This document shows, piece by piece, positions 1 to 8,958 of a stretch of 42,579 nt of DNA. The notes beneath the pieces are model-generated. The model did no database searches, was not told the origin of the DNA, and saw only the letters and a program-made list of their open reading frames with translations. The first letter of the stretch is position 1. Every line of letters begins with the position of its first letter. Location of the stretch: assembly GCA_017469785.1 (NCBI GenBank), contig JAFUFU010000023.1, forward strand, positions 1-42,579, written 5' to 3'. This stretch comes from Treponema sp. GTDB lineage: Bacteria > Spirochaetota > Spirochaetia > Treponematales > Treponemataceae. The translations under genes were made by a program, and so were the position numbers.

Positions 1-1
1 T

Positions 2-877
2 GCCTTCACGAACTATTCGTCACCTGATCATATTCCGCCAAACAATCTTGTTGACTGGGTAGGATTTGAAAACTTCAGCACGATGTTCTCTTCTTCATCT
101 GCAACAGGTAACGGAGAGTGGCTCAAGGCCTTCGGCCATGTTGCTTGCTGGACACTCATTTGGGCTGTGTTCGCGACATTCACATGTTTCTTTGTCGGTT
201 TCTTCTTCTCTGTCGTTTTGCTTGATAAGCGCATAAAATTTCCTCAGATTTACCGTACTATCTTCATTCTTCCCTATGCAATTCCGCAGATGCTTTCACT
301 CTTTGTCTGGGTTAACTTGCTTAACGGAACAATGGGCCCGATAAATGTCATGTTGCATTCGATTGGTCTCGGAACTGTCCCCTGGCTTTCTGACCCGATG
401 ATGGCACGTGTAACTCTTATCCTTGTAAACATCTGGATTGGTTTCCCTTATTCTATGATTCTTGTTACCAGTTCGATGACGGCAATCTCGAACTCTCTCT
501 ATGAGGCTGCTGGAATTGACGGCGCAAGCCGCTGGCAGCAGTTCCGCTCGATAACGCTTCCGATGGTCATGTATCAGTTGAAGCCTAACCTTATCATGCA
601 GTTCGCCGGTAACATCAATAACTTCGGTGCAATCTTCTTCCTTACTGGCGGTGGTCCGGTTCTCAAACTCGGTACAGGCACTGATGCGCTCAACCTTTCC
701 ATCGCAACACAGGCAGGAAGCACAGATAACCTTATCACATGGATTTATAAGCTGACGATGAACTCTAATCAGTATAACCTGGCTTCGGTTCTTTCAATTC
801 TCGTTTTCATCGTACTCGTGCCGTTTGGATTGTATAACTTCATGCGCACTAAATCATTCAAGGAGGGCGAAATCTAA
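2..877 (+). CDS. malF: Maltodextrin ABC transporter permease MalF (5' partial)
   Basis: Inner-membrane permease of a maltose/maltodextrin importer, forming the channel with MalG. The reading frame is open from base 2, upstream of the first internal ATG at 83, and its first residues (TNYS, then LVDWVGFENF) are typical of the MalF region just before the core transmembrane domain. The gene therefore begins outside the window. Several hydrophobic segments follow. The cytoplasmic EAA loop that docks on the ATPase is visible as YEAAGIDGASRW...ITLP. The TAA stop overlaps the ATG of the next gene (TAATG), so translation is coupled. An upstream substrate-binding protein gene is expected but not visible. 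MalF assignment is secure at the family level; the exact sugar is inferred from the amylases downstream. Confidence 0.93.
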   Translation, partial: AFTNYSSPDHIPPNNLVDWVGFENFSTMFSSSSATGNGEWLKAFGHVACWTLIWAVFATFTCFFVGFFFSVVLLDKRIKFPQIYRTIFILPYAIPQMLSLFVWVNLLNGTMGPINVMLHSIGLGTVPWLSDPMMARVTLILVNIWIGFPYSMILVTSSMTAISNSLYEAAGIDGASRWQQFRSITLPMVMYQLKPNLIMQFAGNINNFGAIFFLTGGGPVLKLGTGTDALNLSIATQAGSTDNLITWIYKLTMNSNQYNLASVLSILVFIVLVPFGLYNFMRTKSFKEGEI

Positions 878-1728
878 TGAATGGAAAATTCAAATTGAGT
901 GGCAGCGGAGTAACGCTGGCATTCCTAAAGGTAATCCTTGTAGTTCAAGCAATACTGATTCTTTATCCAGTAGCTTTTACAATCAGTGCGTCTTTTATCG
1001 CAGACAGTTCGCTTTCAGCTGTCGGTACGATTCCGTTTTCAAAGCCTTTCTCGCTCATGCAGTATAAACGTCTGTTTATGGAAACGAACTATGGCCATTG
1101 GTATTTGAACACTCTTAAAGTTGCGTGTATGAACACCGTTCTGACGGTATTCGTCTGCAGCTTTACGGGATATATTTTCTCACGCTTCTGGTTCCCGTTT
1201 AAGAAGACTGTCATGGCTTCCATGCTTGTTCTTCAGATGTTCCCGAGCTTCATCGGTATGGTCGCAACTTATGTCCTTCTTTGGAAAATCAATGCGCTCA
1301 ATACTCTCTGGGGTCTGGTTCTTGTATATGCTACGGGAAGTATTCCATATAATGCATGGCTCATGAAAGGTTACTTTGATACTGTTTCAAAGGATATCGC
1401 TGAGGCTGCATATATCGACGGTGCAACTCCGCTGACGGCTTTCATCCGGGTCGTTATCCCGACTGCTCGTCCCCAGATTGTTTTCCTTGCGCTTACAAGT
1501 TTCACTGGCCCGTGGATGGACTTCATCTTCCCGCGTTTGATTCTGCGAAGCGATGACAAGAAAACTCTCGCTGTAGGATTGTACGAGCTTATCAACGGAC
1601 GCTCAAATGATAACTTCACGATGTTTGCGGCCGGAGCAATTCTTGTCGCCGTTCCGTTCATCATCTTCTTCGTAAAAGGACAGAAATCACTGCTTATGTC
1701 TCTGGCAGGTACTGGAGGTAAGGAATAA
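877..1728 (+). CDS. malG: Maltodextrin ABC transporter permease MalG
   Basis: Second permease subunit, 283 residues, the usual MalG length. About six hydrophobic segments are seen, and the EAA loop reads AEAAYIDGATPLTAF...VVIP in the second half. The sequence MDFIFPRLILRS near residue 215 is typical of MalG. The start ATG at 877 shares one base with the malF stop and is preceded by an AAGGAGG-type ribosome site inside malF. The stop again overlaps the next ATG (TAATG at 1726-1730), so malF, malG and the amylase form one coupled unit. The ATPase subunit (MalK) is not in the window; in many such systems a shared ATPase is encoded elsewhere. Confidence 0.93.
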   Translation: MNGKFKLSGSGVTLAFLKVILVVQAILILYPVAFTISASFIADSSLSAVGTIPFSKPFSLMQYKRLFMETNYGHWYLNTLKVACMNTVLTVFVCSFTGYIFSRFWFPFKKTVMASMLVLQMFPSFIGMVATYVLLWKINALNTLWGLVLVYATGSIPYNAWLMKGYFDTVSKDIAEAAYIDGATPLTAFIRVVIPTARPQIVFLALTSFTGPWMDFIFPRLILRSDDKKTLAVGLYELINGRSNDNFTMFAAGAILVAVPFIIFFVKGQKSLLMSLAGTGGKE

Positions 1729-3410
1729 TGAAAAAAAGATTCTTGTATTCCTCGGCTCTTGCTTGTGCGGCGTTTTTTGCTACAAGTTTTTTAGGATGCT
1801 CTTCAACGGCCTCTTTGGGGGAGGTTTCTTCTCAGAAGGCTGTTACAGAGCTTGCTCCCGTCGTTCGTACGGCTCAGGGGGCGCGTCAGGGCGTGTATTA
1901 CAGCCTCTTTGTGCGCTCATTCGCAGACAGCAATGGCGACGGTGTCGGTGATTTCAACGGAATCATAAAGAAACTTGATTATCTCAATGACGGCGATGAT
2001 AGTACGACAAGTGATTTGGGAATTACAGGAATCTGGTTGCTTCCTATTTTCCCGTCACAGTCATACCATGGCTATGATGTTGATGATTATTACGCTGTAA
2101 ATCCTGATTATGGAACCATGGAAGATTTTGAACGCTTGTTGCAGGAATGTAAAAAGCGTGGAATCTCTGTGATTATTGATATGACCTGTAATCATTCTTC
2201 CCGCTATACAGAGTGGTTCCAGGCTGGTCGGGATCCTGCTGATGAGCATCATTCTTGGTATCGCTGGATAACGCCGGATGATAAACGCTACAATATCCAG
2301 CAGCAGATGTGGGGTCATCGCGTTTGGAATGAAGACAAGAAATTTACTGGAAATTATTTTGCAGGACTTTTCGGTGACCACATGCCTGATTTTAATTTGG
2401 ACAGTCCTGAGCTTCGCAATGAGTTCAAGAAGGTCATGAAATTCTGGCTTGATAAAGGAGTTTCTGGATTCCGCTATGACGCCGCTGGACATGTCTACAA
2501 CAGTGCGAAAACACCTGCGGGCACAAACTCAACCGAGCAGGCTGTCGGCTGGTGGAAGGAAATCACTGATTATAACAAAAGCGTAAACCCCGACTGCTAC
2601 AATGTAGGCGAGGTTTGGGAAAACAATGCGCTTCGTGCCCAGTATATCGCAGGTCTTGGCTCTGATTTCCACTTTGATATGGGCAATCGAATCGTTGACA
2701 TGATTCGTGCCGGAGAAGACGGAAACAATGCATTTGCCAATGGCTTGCAGGCTGAGTATGAGCGTCTTGCGAAATCAAATCCGGATTATCTTGACGCGCC
2801 TTTCCTTTCAAATCATGACCAGCCTAGGGCTGCGGGATTGCTCCGTGGAGATGAAGAAAAGTGCAAGGTTGCCGCAAGCCTTTACATGCTTGTCGAGGGC
2901 GTTCCCTTCATGTACTATGGAGAGGAAATCGGAATGATGAGCGGCACAGACGATCCTTCAAAAAGAACTCCGATGCTTTGGAACGGTGATAATGCTAGCG
3001 GTGCGCCACGGGATAAACTCCAGACAACCTGGTCTGAATCCCGCTACAATAAGAAAACTGTTCCTGTTTCCCAGCAGGCAAAGGATTCTTACTCACTCTT
3101 GCAGTATTACAAACGGCTTATTCGCTTGAGGACGTCACATCCGGCATTGTACGCAGGTCGTTTTACGGCTGTGTCAACTGGAAGCGATGTAGTTTCTTCT
3201 TGGCAGATGAAATCGGAGGATGAGACGGCATTTGTCATGGTAAATGTTTCATCTTCGCCGGCTAAGGTTGCTGTTCCTGAAGGCTACCGCTCATTCAAGA
3301 CTGCCTTCCTGTCTGACGGTGAGGAGACTCTTGTTGAAGAAAGCGAGAATTCGATTTCTTCAATCGAAATTCCCGCTTTTGGCACGGTCGTGCTTTCTGA
3401 TATGCAGTAA
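1728..3410 (+). CDS. GH13 alpha-amylase lipoprotein
   Basis: Exported GH13 glycoside hydrolase of 560 residues that probably cuts starch or maltodextrin outside the cytoplasm and feeds the coupled MalFG importer. The N-terminus is a lipoprotein signal with lipobox FLGC (Cys24). The GH13 regions are in order: DMTCNH (region I), GFRYDAAGH with nucleophile Asp251, VGEVW with acid/base Glu295, and SNHDQ with transition-state Asp364. The opening DSNGDGVGDFNGI is typical of the oligo-1,6-glucosidase/amylase branch. A small beta domain forms the last ~80 residues. Translation is coupled to malG. The gene ends 2 bp from the convergent AraC gene with no obvious terminator. Exact bond specificity cannot be read from sequence. 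Confidence 0.92.
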   Translation: MKKRFLYSSALACAAFFATSFLGCSSTASLGEVSSQKAVTELAPVVRTAQGARQGVYYSLFVRSFADSNGDGVGDFNGIIKKLDYLNDGDDSTTSDLGITGIWLLPIFPSQSYHGYDVDDYYAVNPDYGTMEDFERLLQECKKRGISVIIDMTCNHSSRYTEWFQAGRDPADEHHSWYRWITPDDKRYNIQQQMWGHRVWNEDKKFTGNYFAGLFGDHMPDFNLDSPELRNEFKKVMKFWLDKGVSGFRYDAAGHVYNSAKTPAGTNSTEQAVGWWKEITDYNKSVNPDCYNVGEVWENNALRAQYIAGLGSDFHFDMGNRIVDMIRAGEDGNNAFANGLQAEYERLAKSNPDYLDAPFLSNHDQPRAAGLLRGDEEKCKVAASLYMLVEGVPFMYYGEEIGMMSGTDDPSKRTPMLWNGDNASGAPRDKLQTTWSESRYNKKTVPVSQQAKDSYSLLQYYKRLIRLRTSHPALYAGRFTAVSTGSDVVSSWQMKSEDETAFVMVNVSSSPAKVAVPEGYRSFKTAFLSDGEETLVEESENSISSIEIPAFGTVVLSDMQ

Positions 3411-3412
3411 TA

Positions 3413-4411
3413 TTACTGCTCTAAGTTTTCTGTATTTATTGAATCTCCGGAAGCGGTTTTTGCTTCTTCCGGATGATTCTTTTCCCAGAGATAATCTGGA
3501 TCAAGAATTATTTCTTTTGTTTTTTGCGGCGAAAAATTCCTGTACTTTGATGGCGGCATTCCCTTGTATCGGTGGAAAATTTTCGTAAAGTAGCTGAAAT
3601 CATTGAAGCCGCATTCCATAGCGATATCAAGAAGTTTCTCGTTTGTGTCTTTGAGAAGGGTACATGCCCGGTTGATTCTGAACCAGTTCAGGTATTCGAT
3701 AGGCGTGCGGCCCGTGCTTTCCTTGAAAAGACGACAGAAATATTTTGGCGAGAGGGCCACTGTATCGGACATGCTCTGGAGTGTAAGCTCGCTTCCGTAG
3801 TTTTTGCGGATTAGGTTGAGTACGGAATTTATCTGCTCTTCACGGATTTCCTTTGTGCGAGATTGCGCCGCTATGTCCCTCTTGCGATAGAGCTTTTCGT
3901 GCTTTATGAGACCAAAAAATATGAGCAGGTAGCCGCTTGCGCTTATGTCATACCCTTCTTCCTTTGTTTTTACCGATGCAAAGATTTTTTCTGCAATGGA
4001 AACAAAATTCGTATGGTCAGAAGTAATGACATTGTCGGGAACAATGTTTCCGCTTAATATGTCGCTGAAGAAAATGTCCGGGCTGTATGTGTGCAAACGG
4101 AGCAAATCAATATCAAATACTATTGATTCGTACAGGGCCATGCCTTTGTCCTGCGCGTCACCGTGAATAATTTCCCCTGGAATGAAACATAAGTCGTTTT
4201 TCTGGAGTTTTATTTCTTTGTCTCCGAGATATAGCGTGTAGGTTCCGGCAAGCACATGAATCAATTCAAATTCCCTATGCCAATGCAACGGCAAATCATA
4301 GTGAGGATCCACGGTATTGCACATACTGTACTGGATAGGAAATAGAACGGTGCCCCGCTGAAATGTCTCTTTATATGCTTTATTTTTAGTGACTGTACTG
4401 ACTTCTAGCAT
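3413..4411 (-). CDS. AraC-family transcriptional regulator
   Basis: Regulator of 332 residues: an N-terminal cupin-like sensor (PLHWHREFELIHVLAG, then PGEIIHGD) and a C-terminal pair of helix-turn-helix motifs (LTLQSMSDTVALSPKYFCRLFK and IAMECGFNDFSYFTKIFHRYKG), the standard AraC arrangement. Position between the amylase/transport operon and the alpha-glycosidase suggests it controls maltodextrin genes. The frame is open a further 11 codons to a TTG, but those codons contain a good -10 box (TATACT) that ends 6 nt before the ATG at 4411, and no Shine-Dalgarno is present. I therefore take 4411 as the start and propose a leaderless mRNA. It lies 56 bp downstream of the alpha-glycosidase on the same strand. 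Confidence 0.9.
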   Translation of the reverse strand: MLEVSTVTKNKAYKETFQRGTVLFPIQYSMCNTVDPHYDLPLHWHREFELIHVLAGTYTLYLGDKEIKLQKNDLCFIPGEIIHGDAQDKGMALYESIVFDIDLLRLHTYSPDIFFSDILSGNIVPDNVITSDHTNFVSIAEKIFASVKTKEEGYDISASGYLLIFFGLIKHEKLYRKRDIAAQSRTKEIREEQINSVLNLIRKNYGSELTLQSMSDTVALSPKYFCRLFKESTGRTPIEYLNWFRINRACTLLKDTNEKLLDIAMECGFNDFSYFTKIFHRYKGMPPSKYRNFSPQKTKEIILDPDYLWEKNHPEEAKTASGDSINTENLEQ

Positions 4412-4417
4412 TGTTAC

Positions 4418-4444
4418 AGTATAGCACGACAAATAAAAAAGCAA
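4418..4444 (-). promoter_or_regulatory. Candidate promoter of the AraC gene, leaderless
   Basis: Read on the minus strand, TTGCTT (4444-4439) and TATACT (4423-4418) are separated by 15 nt, and TATACT is followed by six bases and then the ATG. The start of transcription would fall on or next to the start codon. Confidence 0.5.
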
Positions 4445-4467
4445 AAGAAAAAAAAATGAGACTTTTC

Positions 4468-6261
4468 TTATTCAGCGATGATTGCAAAGCCGCCTGGAAG
4501 GAGTTTGTTTTTTTCAAGGCGCCGCGAAATAAGCGTGTTTTCTGCCCTTGCTTCATATTCGCCACGCATTGTAAACTCGAATTTCCCGAAATTGAAGAGA
4601 CAGACGAGTTTTTCCCCGGATTTTTTGTCGCGGTGCTCCATTATGATGATTCTGTGCCGCCCGTTCAAATCGCTTGTGAGATAGCGGAATGAGAAGTCAT
4701 CGGAACGGAGCGAAGGATGGGCTCTCCTGATATTGATAAGCGCGCGGATAAAATGCAGCACTTCGTCAAAATCCCCGTTTTCGATTTCAGACCATGGCAT
4801 GCATCTTCGGCAGTCAGGGTCTTCTCCGCCTGGAAGAAGAATTTCCGTGCCGTAATACATGCAGGCGGCTCCCGGCAGGGTAAGAATAAGAGCAAATTGA
4901 AGAAGCGTAAGGTCTTTCTGGCCACCGGTGCGCGAAATAAGCCGGATTGTGTCGTGGCTGTCCATCTGGTTGATGAGAACGCGCTCTGTCTGGCTCGTAT
5001 ACTGGGTAAGGCACTTGTTCAGCCGCTCCTCAAGGTTTCGCACGTCGTTGTCCGGATGCGATGCAAAATGGTAGATTGCGCTTCGGAGCGGATAGTTGAT
5101 GACTGAATCAAATTCTGCGCCCCTGAGCCACGGCTGGGAATTGTTCCAGACTTCGCCTACGATGAAAAAATCAGGCTTTAGAGCAAGCATACGTTCCCGT
5201 AACTCGCGGCAGAAGACATGGGAAAGCTCGTTTGCCACATCAAGGCGGAGGGCATCTATATCATATTTTTTGACCCATGTCTCACAGATTGAGCAGAGGT
5301 AATCTCGCACTTCCGGATTGTTTGTATTCAGTTTTGGCATGTAGTCAGAGAAGGCGAATGCGAAGAAGTTGCCTTTCGCTGCATTGTCACAGGGATTTGG
5401 GGCAAAGTCAAAGTTATTTATGATGTACCAGTCTGCGTAGCGGGATTTTTCCTTGTTTTTGAGGATATCCTGCCATGCGAAAAAATCCCATCCTGAGTGA
5501 TTGAAAACACCATCCAGCATTACGTGCATGTTTCGCTTGTGAGCTTCCTTGACGAGGCGGATGAGGGTTTCTGCATCTCCGAATTCAGGATCAATGGTCA
5601 GGTAGTCGGTTGTGTCATATTTATGCTGAGAATGAGAAAGGTTTATTGGATTCAAGTAAAGACCGTTGATTCCTAAATCTTCAAGATAGGGAAGCTTTTC
5701 GATGATTCCTTCCAAATTTCCGCCGTATCTTTCGTAATTGGTGACGACATGGTCTGAGGACGCCCAGGGCAAAAAGTCCGGCTCTTTTGGCGATGTGCTG
5801 GCCCGGCAGAAACGTGCCGGAAAAATCTGATACCAAATTGTTTCCTCAGCCCATTTTGGAGGATTTACAATATCCGCTTCGTTCATCCATGGGAAAATAA
5901 ATGGACTGGATTCTTTATGGAAATTCTCGTAACCGCTGTGAATGGCTCCGTCTTCAAAGAAATAGATGATTTCATCCCGGGCGTGAATCTCAAAATAATA
6001 CTTGCAGCGCTTAAATTCCGGGCGCACGATGATTGACCAAAGCTGAGTTTCTGGCAACCGACGGCATTCTTTGATTTGAACCCTGGCATTTTTCCATGTC
6101 CATTCTCCATTCCTTTGAATGCTCTGGAATGGGTCTCCGTAAATCAGGTATACCTCCGTGACCTCGGTTCCTGTTTCTATACTGATTTTTAGCTCGTCCT
6201 TGTTGATTGGATAACAGAAGCTGTCATAAGAATGGTGCTTGATAGCCGCTATATTCATCAT
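4468..6261 (-). CDS. Cytosolic GH13 alpha-glycosidase (neopullulanase/cyclomaltodextrinase type)
   Basis: Hydrolase of 597 residues without a signal peptide, expected to break imported maltodextrins or cyclodextrins in the cytoplasm. Residues 1-120 look like the CBM34-type N-domain of the GH13_20 group. The barrel carries GVFNHSG (region I), ALRLDVANE with nucleophile Asp341, IVGEVWN with Glu370, and QMDSHDTIR with Asp437, so all catalytic residues are present. A beta domain closes the protein. Two ATGs are adjacent at 6261 and 6258; GGAG lies only 2 nt before the first and 5 nt before the second, so 6258 may be the real start. It pairs functionally with the exported amylase and MalFG. GH13_20 is inferred from the domain layout. 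Confidence 0.9.
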   Translation of the reverse strand: MMNIAAIKHHSYDSFCYPINKDELKISIETGTEVTEVYLIYGDPFQSIQRNGEWTWKNARVQIKECRRLPETQLWSIIVRPEFKRCKYYFEIHARDEIIYFFEDGAIHSGYENFHKESSPFIFPWMNEADIVNPPKWAEETIWYQIFPARFCRASTSPKEPDFLPWASSDHVVTNYERYGGNLEGIIEKLPYLEDLGINGLYLNPINLSHSQHKYDTTDYLTIDPEFGDAETLIRLVKEAHKRNMHVMLDGVFNHSGWDFFAWQDILKNKEKSRYADWYIINNFDFAPNPCDNAAKGNFFAFAFSDYMPKLNTNNPEVRDYLCSICETWVKKYDIDALRLDVANELSHVFCRELRERMLALKPDFFIVGEVWNNSQPWLRGAEFDSVINYPLRSAIYHFASHPDNDVRNLEERLNKCLTQYTSQTERVLINQMDSHDTIRLISRTGGQKDLTLLQFALILTLPGAACMYYGTEILLPGGEDPDCRRCMPWSEIENGDFDEVLHFIRALINIRRAHPSLRSDDFSFRYLTSDLNGRHRIIIMEHRDKKSGEKLVCLFNFGKFEFTMRGEYEARAENTLISRRLEKNKLLPGGFAIIAE

Positions 6262-6281
6262 CTCTCCTTAGTTTGTATTTG

Positions 6282-6307
6282 CGAAAACCTTTTCGAGAGT
6301 AATTATA
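6282..6307 (-). promoter_or_regulatory. Promoter -10 and palindrome upstream of the alpha-glycosidase
   Basis: On the minus strand a TATAAT (6307-6302) is followed after six bases by the palindrome CGAAAA-GG-TTTTCG (6295-6282), placed at the expected transcription start. The pattern is like a LacI-family operator and could repress the gene in the absence of maltodextrin. No convincing -35 was found. The Shine-Dalgarno AAGGAGAG follows. Confidence 0.4.
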
Positions 6308-6372
6308 TATGAAGATTTCAAAAGGCGGTATGATGAAAAACACAATCTTATATGACAAAAGTGCCTTTTTGC

Positions 6373-7230
6373 TTATCTTGCTTCTACTGTGTAAACAATC
6401 TGTTTTTCTTTCCCAAGAATGTCTGACACGATGACCATAATCGAATCTTTTCCCTTTGGCAGCGTGATTTCGCCCAGAAATTGCTTTTCAGAATCTGGAT
6501 AGACGACGCTTACGTCATAGTTTTTTTTGCCGACAACGCTGATTCTGCCGTTCTTTTCCGAAAGCGTATCGTATGACAGTGACTCGGAGACGGCGCCGTT
6601 TACATAGACAGTTGTTTTGTATGGCATAGCGATGTCTTGACGCTCCCGGTAGAGCTGATAGACGCCTGCCGGCATAGTTTTGACCGTGCCCAAATCGTAG
6701 CTTGTGCCTTTTTTGTTTATTGCAACTGTATTCTTGATTGTAAGGGGCAGCTCTTTTCCGATGCGGGGCATGAGAATACGTGGGTTGATGTAGGTTTTGT
6801 TTTTGGTGTCGATGACCTGGAATTCGAGGCAGCCTTCGCCCTGCTGCCAGCTTGACGTGCCGGTTGTGCCGAAAGAGGTGCCTGTTGCTACGTCAGTCAG
6901 CTTGTAAAGCTCTTCTAGGTTTTCGGCGTCAAGGTTTGCGTACACTGTAATCAAATCGTCTTTGTGTGCAAGAATCGCCGCGTTTCCTAAAGTGCTTTCA
7001 AACAGCTCGTCTTCATCATGCTCGGAAATGATGGCAAGAATCCTTCCTGAATCAGCGGCCTTGACTTCCTTGCTTTCGGAGAATACGAGGGAGGTGCCGA
7101 TTGTTCCTCCGCGCAACTGTGCAAAGTAAGAATAGAAAGAATCGGAAAGAATCTCGTTCTGCGGCCAGTCAAAAGAAAATATCAGAGAGAATGTCAGTGC
7201 GGCGCAAAGCCCTAAAATCAGTTTTTTCAT
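6373..7230 (-). CDS. Exported M23/LytM-like protein, probably non-catalytic
   Basis: Protein of 285 residues with a Sec signal (MKKLILGLCAALTFSLIFS). Residues ~50-165 follow the lysostaphin/LytM fold pattern: GRILAI, then ILAHKDDLITVYANL, then GTSFGTTGTS and LEFQV, then a run like the family's closing INPRILMP. In active enzymes the strand ends YAHL; here it is YANL, and the upstream HxxxD ligand pair is not visible. Zinc binding is probably lost, so a scaffold or activator role (as in EnvC/NlpD) is more likely than peptidoglycan cutting. The remaining ~110 residues resemble no family I know. The start has a GAGGAAA ribosome site. It is 15 bp downstream of the propeller gene, so the two probably form an operon. 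Confidence 0.7.
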   Translation of the reverse strand: MKKLILGLCAALTFSLIFSFDWPQNEILSDSFYSYFAQLRGGTIGTSLVFSESKEVKAADSGRILAIISEHDEDELFESTLGNAAILAHKDDLITVYANLDAENLEELYKLTDVATGTSFGTTGTSSWQQGEGCLEFQVIDTKNKTYINPRILMPRIGKELPLTIKNTVAINKKGTSYDLGTVKTMPAGVYQLYRERQDIAMPYKTTVYVNGAVSESLSYDTLSEKNGRISVVGKKNYDVSVVYPDSEKQFLGEITLPKGKDSIMVIVSDILGKEKQIVYTVEAR

Positions 7231-7245
7231 AGTTTCCTCAAATAA

Positions 7246-8334
7246 TTAGCGATGGATAATGTCGATTCGTGAAAGTTTTCCGTCACGGCCGATAAAGAGC
7301 GAATTACCCTTGACAGCCATACACGCGCTTTCTGCGTCAAATGAGAATGAACCTGCGAAGGCATCGAAGGACTCGATTGTTGAGACCGTGTATGTCTTGC
7401 CTTCTTTGCTTAAGATGAAAATCTCTTCGCCGCTTTCGGACTCAAGGATTGACAGAATCTTTCCTTTGATTGGAATGTCTGTGTTCCTGAAATTCTTACA
7501 GCTTACGATTCCTATTCCGCTGGCATTGTCGTAGAATACTTTTTTCTCGTCCCTGCTGAATTTTATAAGGACCTGCCTGTTAAGCTCGTGTTCCATGGAC
7601 TTGTAAAAAACGATTGATGTGTGCGAGCCGTAGTCCGCGTCTGTTTTTTTGGAGATTACGAAACGCTGACCGCCTTGGCCTGAAAGAGTCGCTATGTATT
7701 TTGAAGTTTCCGAGATGGCGGCTCCGAGAATGACTTCGTAATTGCTGCCACCCGGATTGTATTGCTGGGTAATGTTTCCATCGGCATCGAAGGCCAGTAC
7801 TGAGCCGTCGGAAAATCCCGCGACCGTTCCTGTTTTTGATGATGAGAAGGCAGTGATGGGGGTGAAGCCTTCGTATGTCCAGGCTACAGAGCCGTCGTCG
7901 TTGAGCTTGGAGAAGGAAGAGCCTCCGGGAAGGAAAATGAATTTGCGGTCTTCTGTAAAGTAGGGGAAGCCTGTAACGCTGATTTTCCCGATTTCGGTTC
8001 CGGCCGGGGAAATAATCTGCATCTCTTCCGATGAGGTTCCGAAGAGCGTGTAGGCGTCGTTTGAGACGGTGGTTTTGTAGGGGAAAGTGATATAGCTTAG
8101 AATCTTTCCGTCTGTGGTGAAATAGCCGAGATTCTGGCCAAACTTGAAAGAAACTGCCTGATTGAAATCTTCGGCGGTGGGAAGTTCGTTTTCGCTTTTG
8201 GTGTAGGATTCCAAATCGATTGTCCATACAGGAAGGAACTGAATTTCCGGAGAGAGAGGGCGAGTTGCGATTATCACATAAAAAAGTACCAGAGCAAGAA
8301 AAATGGGTACAATAATTTTTACATTTTTGTTCAT
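7246..8334 (-). CDS. Membrane-anchored beta-propeller-like protein
   Basis: Protein of 362 residues with one N-terminal hydrophobic segment (residues ~7-23), likely an uncleaved anchor, so the bulk would face the periplasm. The rest is beta-rich with recurring units such as DGSVLAFDADGN, DGSVAWTYEG and GRDGKLSRID, in the manner of PQQ/WD40-like propellers. No catalytic motif is seen. It leads a probable two-gene operon with the M23-like protein, suggesting an envelope role; the precise function is unknown. No Shine-Dalgarno precedes the ATG; a TATAAT lies 8 nt upstream, so the mRNA may have almost no leader. Confidence 0.65.
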   Translation of the reverse strand: MNKNVKIIVPIFLALVLFYVIIATRPLSPEIQFLPVWTIDLESYTKSENELPTAEDFNQAVSFKFGQNLGYFTTDGKILSYITFPYKTTVSNDAYTLFGTSSEEMQIISPAGTEIGKISVTGFPYFTEDRKFIFLPGGSSFSKLNDDGSVAWTYEGFTPITAFSSSKTGTVAGFSDGSVLAFDADGNITQQYNPGGSNYEVILGAAISETSKYIATLSGQGGQRFVISKKTDADYGSHTSIVFYKSMEHELNRQVLIKFSRDEKKVFYDNASGIGIVSCKNFRNTDIPIKGKILSILESESGEEIFILSKEGKTYTVSTIESFDAFAGSFSFDAESACMAVKGNSLFIGRDGKLSRIDIIHR

Positions 8335-8342
8335 GGTATGGT

Positions 8343-8371
8343 ATTATAGAGAATATACGATTATTTTTAAA
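8343..8371 (-). promoter_or_regulatory. Candidate promoter of the propeller/M23-like operon
   Basis: Minus strand: TTTAAA (8371-8366), 17 nt, TATAAT (8348-8343), then 8 nt to the ATG at 8334. The -35 is weak and the -10 is perfect. Confidence 0.4.
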
Positions 8372-8398
8372 GACTTTTCCAAAAAAGGAGGCCGAACT

Positions 8399-8821
8399 AT
8401 GGATAATAATATTGTTTCTGATGAAAAACTTCTTGAGCTTTTTGACGCGGCTCAGAAGGCTGCCCTTCATTCTTATTCGCCCTATTCAAAATTTCCGGTG
8501 GGAGCGGCTGTTCTTTTTTCGGACGGAAAGGTGTTCACGGGCTGCAACGTGGAAAACCGTTCTTTCGGACTGACGAATTGTGCCGAGCGCAGCGCCGTTT
8601 TTGCGGCAGTTTCAGCCGGCTCTTCCAGGATATGCGCCGTGGCAATCGCGACGCCCAAGTCTGAGTATCCTGTCGGTCCGTGTGGCGCCTGCCGTCAGGT
8701 GCTTACCGAATTTGGTTCCGGCGAGGTTCCGGTGCTTTTTGGGCCGGACAAGCTGAAGTTGAAGCGCTCGTCTTTAGGTGAACTTTATCCTTTTGACAGC
8801 CTGCACGAACTTGCTGACTGA
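8399..8821 (+). CDS. cdd: Cytidine deaminase
   Basis: Homotetrameric-type cytidine deaminase of 140 residues converting cytidine/deoxycytidine to uridine/deoxyuridine in pyrimidine salvage. The zinc and catalytic motifs are plain: TNCAERSA (Cys ligand and catalytic Glu) and PCGACRQVL (two Cys ligands), with the substrate-loop sequence YSPYSKFPVGAA near the N-terminus. An ATG is open further upstream at 8303, but the start at 8399 has a strong AAGGAGG ribosome site at 8386-8392 and matches the family N-terminus. The gene is divergent from the propeller gene. Confidence 0.95.
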   Translation: MDNNIVSDEKLLELFDAAQKAALHSYSPYSKFPVGAAVLFSDGKVFTGCNVENRSFGLTNCAERSAVFAAVSAGSSRICAVAIATPKSEYPVGPCGACRQVLTEFGSGEVPVLFGPDKLKLKRSSLGELYPFDSLHELAD

Positions 8822-8885
8822 AAAAAGTCGGAATAGTTATATAAAATGCGTTTATTTCTTGATTTTTACAACGGAATTGTACATC

Positions 8886-8914
8886 TTGACAAAATACCGC
8901 AAAGTTTGCAAAAT
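8886..8914 (+). promoter_or_regulatory. Candidate promoter of the HTH-EIIA gene
   Basis: TTGACA (8886-8891), 17-nt spacer, CAAAAT (8909-8914) preceded by TG. The leader to the GTG at 8959 is about 38 nt and contains AAGGAG. Confidence 0.45.
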
Positions 8915-8958
8915 AAATCATATTGTTTCAATTAAAAGTAAAAATCAAGGAGTAAATC

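Noticed and set aside
4412..4444. Upstream TTG start of the AraC gene
   Set aside because: The extra codons are made of promoter sequence and have no ribosome site; ATG 4411 is better.
7580..8470. 296-codon reading frame on the minus strand
   Set aside because: It overlaps the propeller gene in another frame, is rich in Arg/His/Ser and resembles no protein.
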